Below, piece by piece: positions 5,276 to 12,819 of a stretch of DNA of 16,908 nt. Under the pieces are notes generated by a model. That model ran no database searches. It was not told where the DNA came from and saw only the letters and a list, made by a program, of their open reading frames with translations. A program made the translations under genes and the position numbers. This DNA comes from DATFPQ01 sp035264765. Its GTDB lineage: Bacteria > Actinomycetota > Actinomycetes > Actinomycetales > Angustibacteraceae. Every line of letters starts with the position of its first letter. Positions within the stretch are counted from its first letter, which is position 1. The stretch covers positions 1-16,908 of the forward strand of contig DATFPQ010000211.1 of assembly GCA_035264765.1 (NCBI GenBank), written 5' to 3'.

Positions 5276-8200
5276 ATGCCCGATGGTTCGTTCGCCCACC
5301 TGCACGTGCACACCGAGTACTCCATGCTGGACGGCGCGGCGCGGATCGACCAGCTGTTCGCGCAGGCGGCCCGCCAGGGCATGCCCGCGGTGGCGACCAC
5401 GGATCACGGCTACATCTTCGGCGCGTACGAGTTCTGGAAGGCCGGCCAGAAGCACGGCGTCAAGCCGATCATCGGGCTCGAGGCCTATCTGACGCCGGGC
5501 ACGCACCGCACCGACCGCACCCGCGTGAAGTGGGGCGACGGGGGCCGGGACGACGTGTCCGGGTCGGGTGCGTACACGCACATGACCATGCTGGCCCGCA
5601 CCACCGGTGGGATGCACAACCTGTTCCGGCTGGCGTCCCGGGCCTCGCTGGAGGGCCACTACTTCAAGCCCCGGATGGACCGCGAGCTGCTGCAGACCTA
5701 CGGCGAAGGGCTGATTGCCACCACCGGCTGCCCGTCCGGCGAGGTGCAGACCCGGTTGCGGCTCGGCCAGTACGCGCAGGCGCGGCAGGCGGCTGCGGAC
5801 TTCCGGGACATCTTCGGCGCCGAGAACTTCTACTGCGAGCTGATGGACCACGGGCTCCGCATCGAGCGCCAGGTGCAGCAGGACCTGCTGCGGCTGGCGC
5901 GCGACCTCGACCTGCCCCTCGTGGCCACGAACGACCTGCACTACACCCGCGCCGAGGACGCCACCGCCCACGCGGCGCTGCTGTGCGTGCAGTCCGGGTC
6001 CACCCTGGCCGACCCCAACCGGTTCAAGTTCGACGCCGACGACTTCTACCTCAAGAGCGCGGCCGAGATGCGGCACCTGTGGCGCGAGCTGCCGGAGGCC
6101 TGCGACAACACCTTGCTCATCGCCGAGCGGTGCGAGGTCGGCTTCACCGAGGGGGAGGGGCGGTTCATGCCGCGCTTCCCCTGCCCCGAGGGCGAGTCCG
6201 AGCACTCCTGGTTCGTTCAGGAGGTCGAGGCCGGCCTGCACCGGCGCTACCCGGACGGCATCCCGGACCGCGTGCGTGAGCAGGCCGAGTACGAGATCGA
6301 GGTCATCGTCGGCAAGGGGTACCCCGGCTACTTCCTGGTCGTCGCGGACTTCATCAACTGGGCCAAGTCCAACGGAATCCGGGTCGGTCCGGGCCGCGGC
6401 TCCGGAGCCGGCAGCATGGCGGCGTACGCCATGGGGATCACCGACCTCGACCCGCTGCAGCACGGCCTGATCTTCGAGCGGTTCCTCAACCCCGAGCGCA
6501 TGTCGATGCCCGACTTCGACGTCGACTTCGACGAGCGCCGGCGCGGTGAGGTCATCCGGTACGTCACCGAGAAGTACGGCGACGACCGGGTGGCCCAGAT
6601 CGTCACCTACGGAACGATCAAGGCCAAGCAGGCGGTCAAGGACTCCAGCCGGGTGCTGGGGTACCCGTTCGCGATGGGCGACCGGATCACCAAGGCGATG
6701 CCGCCCGCGGTCATGGGCAAGGACGTGCCGCTCACCGGCATCTTCGACGAGAACCACAAGCGGTACTCCGAGGCCGGAGAGTTCCGTGCGCTGCACGCGG
6801 CCGACCCGGACGTCCGCAAGGTGGTCGAGACGGCCATGGGCCTGGAGGGGCTCAAGCGGCAGTGGGGCGTCCACGCGGCCGGGGTCATCATGTCCAGCGA
6901 GCCGCTGGTCGACCTGATCCCGATCATGCGCCGCGAGCAGGACGGCCAGATCATCACGCAGTTTGACTACCCGAGCTGCGAGACGCTCGGCCTGGTCAAG
7001 ATGGACTTCCTCGGCCTGCGCAACCTGACGATCCTGGACGACGCGCTGAAGAACGTCGAGGCGTCGCGTGGCATCACCCTTGACCTGGACGAGCTCAGCA
7101 AGACGCTGGACGACGGCCCGACCTACGAGCTGCTGTCCCGTGGCGACACCCTCGGCGTCTTCCAGTTCGACGGCGGCCCGATGCGTTCGCTGCTGCGCCT
7201 GATGCGGCCGGACAACTTCGAGGACATCTCCGCGGTCGGCGCGCTGTATCGCCCCGGCCCGATGGGCGCGAACTCGCACACGAACTACGCGCTGCGCAAG
7301 AACAAGCAGCAGGAGGTCACCTACCTGCACCGCGAGCTGGCGGAGGCGCTGGAGCCGATCCTCGGGACGACGTACGGCCTGATCGTGTACCAGGAGCAGG
7401 TCATGGCCATCGCCCAGCAGCTGGCGGGCTACACGCTGGGCAAGGCGGACCTGCTCCGGCGGGCCATGGGCAAGAAGAAGCGCGAGGTGCTCGACGCCGA
7501 GTACGTCGGCTTCGAGCAGGGCATGCTCGCGAACGGCTTCTCGGCCGAGTCGATCAAGGCGCTGTGGGACGTCCTGGTGCCGTTCTCCGACTACGCCTTC
7601 AACAAGGCGCACAGCGCGGCGTACGGGCTGGTGTCCTACTGGACCGCCTATCTCAAGGCCAACTACCCGGCCGAGTACATGGCGGCCGTCCTCACCAGCG
7701 TCCGGGACGACAAGGACAAGTCGGCCGTCTATCTGAACGAGTGCCGGCGGATGGGAATCAAGGTCCTGCCGCCGGACGTCAACGAGTCGGCGGCCAACTT
7801 CACCCCGGTCGGCACGGATATCCGGTTCGGGCTGACGGCGATCCGGAACGTCGGAAGCAACGTGGTCGACGCCATCGTGAGCGCCCGCGAGAGCAAGGGC
7901 CGGTACGCCTCGTTCGAGGACTTCCTGCGCAAGGTGCCGGCCGTCGTCTGCAACAAGCGCACCATCGAGTCGCTCGCCAAGTCCGGTGCCTTCGACTCCC
8001 TCGGCCACGCGCGCGCCGGGCTGGTCCGGGTGCACGAGGTCTACGTCGAGTCCCTCGTCGAGGAGAAGCGCAAGGAGGCGCAGGGACAGGACTCGCTGTT
8101 CGGCGGGTTCGACGACGACGTCGCGATCGAGCTCGCGGTGCTGCCGCCGATCCCGCAGACCGAGTGGGACAAGAAGGAGAAGCTGAAGTTCGAGCGGGAG

Positions 8201-8803
8201 ATGCTCGGGCTGTACGTCAGCGATCATCCGCTGTTCGGCATCGAGCACGTGCTGCACGGCTCCGCGGACTGCTCGATCGCCTCGCTGCTCGCTGACGACA
8301 GCCGCCCGGACGGGGCCACCGTGACCATCGCCGGGATGATCAGCGGGCTGCAGCGCAAGATGACCAAGAACGGGAACCCCTGGGCGATCGCCACGGTCGA
8401 GGACCTCGAGGGCGCCATCGAGGTGCTGTTCTTCCCGCAGGCGTACCAGACCGTCTCGTCGATGCTCACCGAGGACCTCGTCGTCGTGGTGCGTGGGCGG
8501 GTGAACCGGCGGGACGAGGTCCCCACCATCTACGCCGCCGAGCTGACCATCCCGGACATCAGCGAAGGCCCGCGCGGACCCGTGGTGATCGCGATGCCGC
8601 TCTCGCGCTGCACCCCACCCGTCGCGGAGCGGCTCAAGGACGTCCTGAGCACCCATCCCGGGGTCACCGAGGTCCACCTCCGGCTGACCCAGGCCGACAA
8701 GGCGACCCTGATGCGGCTCGACGACCGGCTGCGGGTCACGGCGAGCCCGGCCCTGTTCGGCGACCTCAAGCAGCTACTCGGGCCCAGCTGCCTGGTGGGC
8801 TGA
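5276..8803 (+). CDS. dnaE: DNA polymerase III alpha subunit (DnaE1 type)
   Basis: This is the replicative C-family polymerase catalytic subunit, 1175 residues, a normal length. The PHP domain (1 to about 290) starts FAHLHVHTEYSMLDGA and keeps all nine metal-binding positions known from the M. tuberculosis enzyme: His10, His12, Asp19, His44, Glu69, His102, Cys152, Asp220 and His222. An active 3'-5' proofreading exonuclease is therefore expected. The palm carries GPGRGSGAGS and the catalytic aspartates Asp413 and Asp415 (PDFDVDFDERR) and Asp577 (LVKMDFLGL). Thumb/finger motifs QFDGGPMR, ALYRPGPMG, YGLIVYQEQVM and RRAMGKKKREV follow, then a helix-hairpin-helix region and a C-terminal OB fold (about 1015-1105). 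The frame is open 24 nt further upstream, but ATG 5276 begins the conserved N-terminus and fits the leaderless promoter. Confidence 0.98.
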   Translation: MPDGSFAHLHVHTEYSMLDGAARIDQLFAQAARQGMPAVATTDHGYIFGAYEFWKAGQKHGVKPIIGLEAYLTPGTHRTDRTRVKWGDGGRDDVSGSGAYTHMTMLARTTGGMHNLFRLASRASLEGHYFKPRMDRELLQTYGEGLIATTGCPSGEVQTRLRLGQYAQARQAAADFRDIFGAENFYCELMDHGLRIERQVQQDLLRLARDLDLPLVATNDLHYTRAEDATAHAALLCVQSGSTLADPNRFKFDADDFYLKSAAEMRHLWRELPEACDNTLLIAERCEVGFTEGEGRFMPRFPCPEGESEHSWFVQEVEAGLHRRYPDGIPDRVREQAEYEIEVIVGKGYPGYFLVVADFINWAKSNGIRVGPGRGSGAGSMAAYAMGITDLDPLQHGLIFERFLNPERMSMPDFDVDFDERRRGEVIRYVTEKYGDDRVAQIVTYGTIKAKQAVKDSSRVLGYPFAMGDRITKAMPPAVMGKDVPLTGIFDENHKRYSEAGEFRALHAADPDVRKVVETAMGLEGLKRQWGVHAAGVIMSSEPLVDLIPIMRREQDGQIITQFDYPSCETLGLVKMDFLGLRNLTILDDALKNVEASRGITLDLDELSKTLDDGPTYELLSRGDTLGVFQFDGGPMRSLLRLMRPDNFEDISAVGALYRPGPMGANSHTNYALRKNKQQEVTYLHRELAEALEPILGTTYGLIVYQEQVMAIAQQLAGYTLGKADLLRRAMGKKKREVLDAEYVGFEQGMLANGFSAESIKALWDVLVPFSDYAFNKAHSAAYGLVSYWTAYLKANYPAEYMAAVLTSVRDDKDKSAVYLNECRRMGIKVLPPDVNESAANFTPVGTDIRFGLTAIRNVGSNVVDAIVSARESKGRYASFEDFLRKVPAVVCNKRTIESLAKSGAFDSLGHARAGLVRVHEVYVESLVEEKRKEAQGQDSLFGGFDDDVAIELAVLPPIPQTEWDKKEKLKFEREMLGLYVSDHPLFGIEHVLHGSADCSIASLLADDSRPDGATVTIAGMISGLQRKMTKNGNPWAIATVEDLEGAIEVLFFPQAYQTVSSMLTEDLVVVVRGRVNRRDEVPTIYAAELTIPDISEGPRGPVVIAMPLSRCTPPVAERLKDVLSTHPGVTEVHLRLTQADKATLMRLDDRLRVTASPALFGDLKQLLGPSCLVG

Positions 8804-8819
8804 CGCCGGCCGCCGGCCG

Positions 8820-8848
8820 CCGGCGCCGGGCCGGGCACCGGGCGCCGG
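8820..8848 (+). terminator. GC-rich hairpin after dnaE
   Basis: CCGGCGCC (8820-8827) and GGCGCCGG (8841-8848) form a perfect 8-bp stem starting 17 bp past the dnaE stop, with a 13-nt loop that can pair two further bases. It is preceded by GCCGGCC-type repeats (8804-8819) that can form alternative pairings. No T-tract follows. Position supports a terminator role. Confidence 0.45.
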
Positions 8849-8857
8849 ACATCGAGG

Positions 8858-8912
8858 CTTGCCGTCCTGGCGCGTGTTGGTCCAGCTGTCCGACTTGTCG
8901 TCCTGGCGCGTG
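8858..8912. repeat. Pair of 19-bp direct repeats in the dnaE downstream region
   Basis: CTTGCCGTCCTGGCGCGTG (8858-8876) and CTTGTCGTCCTGGCGCGTG (8894-8912) differ at one base and are separated by 17 bp that include the palindrome CAGCTG. The 417-bp stretch 8804-9220 contains no convincing gene; this pair, a long hairpin and a tandem repeat are what can be seen in it. The pair may belong to a dispersed intergenic repeat family, which would need a genome search. Confidence 0.65.
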
Positions 8913-8929
8913 GTTTGCGGCCCCGCGCT

Positions 8930-9003
8930 GATCGCTGCGGCGGTGGATGCGACGTTGCGGCTGCTGGAGCAGCCATCGCGTCGCATCCACGGCCGCATCG
9001 ATC
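8930..9003. repeat. 74-nt near-perfect hairpin (palindromic intergenic element)
   Basis: Two 36-nt arms (8930-8965 and 8968-9003) flank a GG loop and match at 30 of 36 positions. The outer segments pair as GATCG/CGATC and TGCGGC/GCCGCA with two single mismatches. The middle is a perfect 12-bp stem (GTGGATGCGACG with CGTCGCATCCAC), and the tip a perfect 7-bp stem (GGCTGCT with AGCAGCC), separated by a 4-nt internal loop. It resembles a REP- or MITE-like element or a structured RNA; no open reading frame of its own is evident. Confidence 0.7.
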
Positions 9004-9012
9004 CGAGTGGCC

Positions 9013-9067
9013 GTCGCCGCGCCGGGTGGGGTCGCCGCTCCGGGTGGGGGTCGCCGCTCCGGGTGGG
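9013..9067. repeat. Three tandem 18-bp units
   Basis: GTCGCCGCGCCGGGTGGG (9013-9030) is followed by GTCGCCGCTCCGGGTGGG at 9031-9048 and again at 9050-9067. The last two are identical, and the first differs at one base. The array begins 10 bp after the long hairpin and is outside any convincing gene. Confidence 0.75.
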
Positions 9068-9208
9068 GAGCAGCTGGATCTCGGTGCCGAGGAGCGCAGC
9101 AACCTCCAGCCGCTCGCCGCCTTCGGACTGAGCGCGACAGGACGGCACCGCGGCTCGCTTCACGGCTCGGTTGACCACCCGTTGACGTGCGGCCCGGCCG
9201 GGTCTGCC

Positions 9209-9214
9209 TAGGGT
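9209..9214 (+). promoter_or_regulatory. -10 box of a probable leaderless promoter for the membrane protein gene
   Basis: TAGGGT ends 6 nt before GTG 9221. TTGACG (9182-9187) lies upstream, but the 21-bp spacing is longer than usual, so the -35 assignment is doubtful; TTGACC (9171-9176) is farther still. There is no Shine-Dalgarno sequence at a normal distance. Confidence 0.4.
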
Positions 9215-9220
9215 GAGGCG

Positions 9221-9787
9221 GTGAGCGCGATTCCCCGAACGGTGCTGCAGCCGGCTGGCGACGCCAGTCGTGGCCGCCGGCCGCGAAGAGGCTCCGGCGG
9301 GACGCGTCCCGGGCGGGCCGCCATCTGGGCGACGCTGCTCTTCGTCGTCGGGGGCGTGGCCATGGGCGTCGCCTGGTGGCTGCTGGCTCCGACCGCGCAG
9401 GCCACGGTTCAGGGCGGCCAGGTGCTGCTGCAGGGGCACCAGGAGCTGCAGGTCGCGCAGGACGGCTGGTTCGTGGTGGTCGCCGGAGCCGCCGGCGTGC
9501 TGGTGGCCACCGTCCTCGCGCTGCGGCCGAGCCGGAGCCCAGTGGCCGAGGCCCTGGTCGCGGCCGTCGCGCTCGGGCTGGCCAGCGTGCTGGCCTGGCG
9601 GCTGGGCAGCTGGCTGGGCCCAGCACCGCTGGTCGACCAGGTACGGGCGGGGTCCGCCCGGCCAGAGACGCCGCTGGCTCTGCACACGGTGTCGGTGCTG
9701 TTCGTGGCGCCGTTGCTGTTCAGCATCACCCGGTTCCTGGGGGCGGTCTTCACCGGGGATCCGGCGGCCGACGCCCGATCTCGGTAG
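9221..9787 (+). CDS. Four-helix membrane protein, DUF2567-like, function unknown
   Basis: The 188-residue product has an Arg/Gly-rich cytoplasmic N-terminus (1-32) and four predicted membrane helices (about 34-55, 83-101, 108-133, 151-170). Between helices 1 and 2 lies a probable extracytoplasmic loop with repeated Gln residues (QGGQVLLQGHQELQVAQDGW). This layout and the AxWWLLAP motif after helix 1 recall the actinobacterial DUF2567 membrane proteins, but I make that link from memory of the pattern only. The start is GTG 9221, chosen for the -10 box 6 nt upstream and because it lies before the first helix. The last 38 bp overlap the 3' end of the convergent LON gene on the other strand. Confidence 0.75.
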   Translation: MSAIPRTVLQPAGDASRGRRPRRGSGGTRPGRAAIWATLLFVVGGVAMGVAWWLLAPTAQATVQGGQVLLQGHQELQVAQDGWFVVVAGAAGVLVATVLALRPSRSPVAEALVAAVALGLASVLAWRLGSWLGPAPLVDQVRAGSARPETPLALHTVSVLFVAPLLFSITRFLGAVFTGDPAADARSR

Positions 9788-10436
9788 CCGGCAGCGACGG
9801 CATCGTCGCCGCCAGCACGAGCTCGCGGCGCAGCAGCCGGCGCAGGTGCTGCAGCCGCTGCGCCGCGTCCGGGACCTCCAGCAGGTGCTGCCGCTCTCCG
9901 GGGTGGAGCGCCATCGACCCCGCGACGGCCCAGGAGAGGACGGTCGGGTCACGAGGCAGCACCGGACCCTCACCCGCCCCGCCGAGCGCGGCGCGATAGC
10001 GGCCGAACAGGTCCGTGACCTGCGCGGAGAGGCCGGGTGGCGTGGGGGTGAGCGGCTCCTCGAGCCACTGCACCAGCCCGGTGAGGTAGCTGGTGCCCGC
10101 GGAGCCGTCCAGGCCGAGCAGCCGGAACCGCTCGCGGCCGAGGGCCACCAGGTCGCTCGTACCGTCCGGGTGCGGCTGCACCTCCACCAGCTCGGCCACG
10201 CAGCCGACCGGGTGCAGCTGCGGGAGGTCGCGGGCGCCGACCTCGTGGCCGGACCGGATGGCGACGACGCCGAACCGGGGCCCGCGACGGCCGGTGACGC
10301 CTGGCGTCGAGCTCGACGAGCCGCTCACCAGGTCGGCGAGCAGGTCGTGGTACCGCTGCTCGAACACGTGCAGGGGGAGCAGCTGGCCGGGGAACAGCGT
10401 CGTCCCGAGCGGGAACAGCGGCAGCGACTCGCTCAC
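9750..10436 (-). CDS. Stand-alone LON substrate-binding domain protein
   Basis: The 228-residue product is a single LON (PUA-like) domain similar to the N-terminal substrate-binding domain of Lon protease. It starts VSESLPLFPLGTTLFPGQLL and PLHVFEQRYHDLL, then has RFGVVAIRSGHEVG, VGCVAELVEVQPHPDG, and LGRERFRLLGLD. No ATPase or Ser-Lys protease domain follows, so it cannot be a protease itself. Such proteins are common in actinobacteria, and their role (possibly protein quality control) is unknown. Start GTG 10436 shares GTGA with the permease stop, giving a 4-nt overlap and likely translational coupling. The same frame stays open for more than 2 kb upstream, but that is antisense shadow of hisD. 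The C-terminus overlaps the convergent + strand gene by 38 bp. Confidence 0.9.
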   Translation of the reverse strand: MSESLPLFPLGTTLFPGQLLPLHVFEQRYHDLLADLVSGSSSSTPGVTGRRGPRFGVVAIRSGHEVGARDLPQLHPVGCVAELVEVQPHPDGTSDLVALGRERFRLLGLDGSAGTSYLTGLVQWLEEPLTPTPPGLSAQVTDLFGRYRAALGGAGEGPVLPRDPTVLSWAVAGSMALHPGERQHLLEVPDAAQRLQHLRRLLRRELVLAATMPSLPATEIGRRPPDPR

Positions 10437-11245
10437 CGCGCGACGCCCCGGCGCCTGGGGTCGCGCAGCCGTCCACCCGCGACCAGTTCCAGCACCACCA
10501 GAACCGCGGTCGACTGGACCAGGAGCAGCGCGACCAGCACGACCAGCTGGACGGCGGCCGCCTCCGCCGGCGTGGCGCCGCCGAGCAGCATGCCGACGAA
10601 GGCCCCGGGCAAGGTCACGAGCCCGACGGTACGGGTCTGGTCCAGCCCCGGCAGCAGGGCGAGCGCGGCGTCGTCCCGGGCCACCAGGAGCGCGGCGTCC
10701 CGGCGGTCCAGGCCCAGCGCGAGACCGGCCTCGTACTCGCCGTAGCGGGTGGAGATCGCGTCCAGGGCCCGGCGTCCAGCCAGGACCGTGGCGGTCATCG
10801 CGCCGCCGATCAGGATGCCGCCCACCGGCACGAGCGCGGTGCCGGTCGCCGGCACCAGCCGGACGCCAACGAGCAGCAGGAGCACGGGTACGGCCGCCAC
10901 GAGCACCGGCAGGGCGCACCAGGCGCCGGACACGTCCCGGGTCAGCCGGCGGCCCGCCGTCGCGCTCGCGACGGTGGACATCAGGGCGAGGAACGCCACC
11001 GTGAGCGGCAGCGAGGACAGGACCGCGGTGACCACAACGGCGACGGCCAGCAGCTGCAGGACCGCCCGCCCGCTGGCCCGCAGTACGGCCGCGGCCTGGC
11101 CCAGCCCGCCGGCGACGTTGACCGCGGCCGCCAGTCCGGCGCAGGTCAAGAGCACGGCCACGAGCGCGATCCGGGACGCCGTGCTGTCGACGTCGACCAG
11201 CGGGCTGCCGGCGCCGGCCGCCAAGGTGCCGGTCGGAACGGTCAC
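10433..11245 (-). CDS. FetB/YbbM-family ABC transporter permease (UPF0014)
   Basis: The 270-residue product has about seven membrane helices (near 25-48, 62-79, 81-98, 110-128, 137-155, 205-222, 230-253). It carries UPF0014 signatures: LMSTVASATAGRRL (89-101), GGILIGGAMTATVLAGRRALD (142-162), EYEAGLALGLDRRDA (170-184) and TVGLVTLPGAFVGMLLGGATP (206-226). E. coli FetB pairs with ATPase FetA in iron homeostasis; here no ATPase gene is adjacent, so the partner is elsewhere or the role differs. GTG 11245 is chosen because the -10 box TACGGT lies 7 nt upstream and because homology starts after it; the longer open frame runs into the divergent hisD region. It overlaps the LON gene by 4 nt. Confidence 0.9.
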   Translation of the reverse strand: MTVPTGTLAAGAGSPLVDVDSTASRIALVAVLLTCAGLAAAVNVAGGLGQAAAVLRASGRAVLQLLAVAVVVTAVLSSLPLTVAFLALMSTVASATAGRRLTRDVSGAWCALPVLVAAVPVLLLLVGVRLVPATGTALVPVGGILIGGAMTATVLAGRRALDAISTRYGEYEAGLALGLDRRDAALLVARDDAALALLPGLDQTRTVGLVTLPGAFVGMLLGGATPAEAAAVQLVVLVALLLVQSTAVLVVLELVAGGRLRDPRRRGVAR

Positions 11246-11252
11246 GGACCCG

Positions 11253-11258
11253 ACCGTA
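11253..11258 (-). promoter_or_regulatory. -10 box of the permease promoter (divergent from hisD)
   Basis: On the minus strand TACGGT ends 7 nt before GTG 11245, the leaderless spacing. The 88-bp gap to hisD thus holds two divergent promoters. A -35 is not evident. Confidence 0.45.
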
Positions 11259-11321
11259 CCGGTGGCGGCGGAGCGGTCCCGTCGGGCCGAGTTCGGCGGA
11301 CGAGGCCGCCAGAACGGCTCG

Positions 11322-11327
11322 TATCCT
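11322..11327 (+). promoter_or_regulatory. -10 box of a probable leaderless hisD promoter
   Basis: TATCCT ends 6 nt before GTG 11334. The intervening GAGGGG resembles a ribosome site but touches the start codon, too close for normal use. No clear -35 is seen. Confidence 0.5.
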
Positions 11328-11333
11328 GAGGGG

Positions 11334-12668
11334 GTGATCTCGCGAACCGACCTGCGCGGAGCCGCCCTCGACCAGGCGTCGCTGCGCGGCGTGCTGCCAC
11401 GTGCCCGCTTCGACGTCGACGCCGCGCTGGCCGTGGTGCAGCCGATCTGCGAGGAGGTGCGGGTTCGCGGCGCGGCCGCCCTGCACGAGCTCAACGAGCG
11501 GTTCGACGGCGTGCGCACCACCGACCTCAAGGTCCCCGCCGCGGCCCTGGCCACCGCGCTGGACGAGCTGGACCCCGTGGTCCGCGCCGCGCTGGAGGAG
11601 TCGATCCGGCGCGCCCGCCTGGCTCACCGCGACCAGCGACGCACCGACGTCACGACGCGGATCGCCCCGGGCGGCACGGTCACCGAGCGCTGGGTGCCGG
11701 TCAACCGGGTGGGCCTGTACGTGCCCGGCGGCCTGGCCGTGCTGGCCAGCAGCGTCGTGATGAACGTCGTACCGGCCCAGGAGGCGGGCGTGCCGTCGCT
11801 GGCCGTCGCCAGCCCGCCGCAACGGGACAACGCGGAGCGCTTCGCCGGCCTGCCCCACCCCACGGTGCTGGCCGCCTGCGCGCTGCTCGGCGTCGAGGAC
11901 GTCTACGCCGTCGGCGGCGCCCAAGCCATCGCGATGTTCGCCTACGGCGCCCGAGAGGAGGACGGCTCGGTGGTGTGCGCCCCGGTCGACCTGGTGACCG
12001 GGCCTGGAAACATCTACGTGGTGGCCGCCAAGCGGTTGCTCAAGGGGTTGATCGGCATCGACTCCGAGGCCGGGCCGACCGAGATCGCGGTGCTGGCCGA
12101 CGACACGGCGGACCCTGTGCACGTGGCGGCCGACCTGGTGAGCCAGGCCGAGCACGACCCGCTCGCCGCCTCCGTGCTGGTCACCGACAGCGAGCAGCTG
12201 GCCGAGCAGGTCGTCGCCGAGCTCGAGCGGCAGGTCGCGACCACCAAGCACACCGAGCGGGTTGCCAAGGCGATCGCCGGTGAGCAGTCCGGCATCGTGC
12301 TGGTGGACGACCTGGACGCCGGCGTGGCCGTCGTCGACGCCTACGCCGCCGAGCACCTGGAGATCCAGACCCGCGACGCCCCCGACGTCGCCCGACGGGT
12401 CACCAATGCCGGTGCCATCTTCGTGGGTCCCTACGCGCCGGTGTCGCTCGGCGACTACTGCGCCGGGTCCAACCACGTGCTCCCCACCGGCGGCTCCGCG
12501 TGCCACTCCAGCGGACTGTCGGTGCAGTCCTTCCTGCGCGGCATCCACGTCGTCGAGTACGACCGGCCGGCGCTGCAGGAGGTCGCCGCACACGTCGTCG
12601 CTCTCGCCGACGCCGAGGACCTGCCCGGTCACGGTGATGCAGTCCGGGTCCGGTTCCGCGACGGCTGA
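11334..12668 (+). CDS. hisD: Histidinol dehydrogenase
   Basis: HisD catalyses the last two steps of histidine synthesis, oxidising L-histidinol to L-histidine with two NAD+ and a zinc ion. The 444-residue product is full length. Signatures include RWVPVNRVGLYVPGGLAVLA, SSVVMNVVPAQEAGV, VYAVGGAQAIAMFAYG, DLVTGPGNIYVVAAKRLL, GIDSEAGPTEIAVLAD, SQAEHDPLAASVL, and YAAEHLEIQT with the catalytic Glu340-His341 pair. GTG 11334 is chosen because homology begins immediately and the -10 box lies 6 nt upstream. It is separated from hisC by a hairpin and a decayed membrane-protein gene, so here hisD is probably its own transcription unit. Confidence 0.97.
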   Translation: MISRTDLRGAALDQASLRGVLPRARFDVDAALAVVQPICEEVRVRGAAALHELNERFDGVRTTDLKVPAAALATALDELDPVVRAALEESIRRARLAHRDQRRTDVTTRIAPGGTVTERWVPVNRVGLYVPGGLAVLASSVVMNVVPAQEAGVPSLAVASPPQRDNAERFAGLPHPTVLAACALLGVEDVYAVGGAQAIAMFAYGAREEDGSVVCAPVDLVTGPGNIYVVAAKRLLKGLIGIDSEAGPTEIAVLADDTADPVHVAADLVSQAEHDPLAASVLVTDSEQLAEQVVAELERQVATTKHTERVAKAIAGEQSGIVLVDDLDAGVAVVDAYAAEHLEIQTRDAPDVARRVTNAGAIFVGPYAPVSLGDYCAGSNHVLPTGGSACHSSGLSVQSFLRGIHVVEYDRPALQEVAAHVVALADAEDLPGHGDAVRVRFRDG

Positions 12669-12712
12669 GGAGGCTGTCGCTTCCTGAGGCGGGGGAGCCT
12701 AGTGAAGGGGGA

Positions 12713-12733
12713 CCGGGCCCCTCTGCGGCCCGG
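12713..12733 (+). terminator. Hairpin after hisD
   Basis: CCGGGCC (12713-12719) pairs perfectly with GGCCCGG (12727-12733) around a 7-nt loop, 44 bp past the hisD stop. There is no T-tract. Its position before an unrelated gene supports a terminator. Confidence 0.4.
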
Positions 12734-12770
12734 CAGGTGAGGGTCCGCCCCATCGCGGTCCGGACAGCTG

Positions 12771-12790
12771 GTCGAGCGTCTGTGCTCGAC
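12771..12790 (+). promoter_or_regulatory. Small perfect inverted repeat before the membrane-protein pseudogene
   Basis: GTCGAGC (12771-12777) and GCTCGAC (12784-12790) form a perfect 7+7 dyad with a 6-nt gap, 15 bp upstream of the ribosome site of the next gene. It could be an operator for a dimeric regulator or a leader hairpin; nothing else identifies it. Confidence 0.35.
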
Positions 12791-12819
12791 GCGGCGGCTC
12801 CCTCCGAGGAGATGAGCCC

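Noticed and set aside
4043..8677. A 1544-codon open frame on the minus strand opposite rluD and dnaE
   Set aside because: It is antisense to two unmistakable conserved genes and its product is a low-complexity Arg/Asp/Val/Gly/Leu mix without any domain. Long antisense frames are expected where third positions are nearly always G or C.
8859..9131. A 90-codon + strand frame and overlapping minus-strand frames in the dnaE downstream gap
   Set aside because: They are made largely of the direct repeats, hairpin arms and 18-bp tandem units, have no ribosome site and resemble no protein family.
10437..12632. A 730-codon upstream extension of the LON-domain frame on the minus strand
   Set aside because: It runs antisense to hisD and out of frame through the permease. 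LON homology begins exactly at the GTG at 10436.
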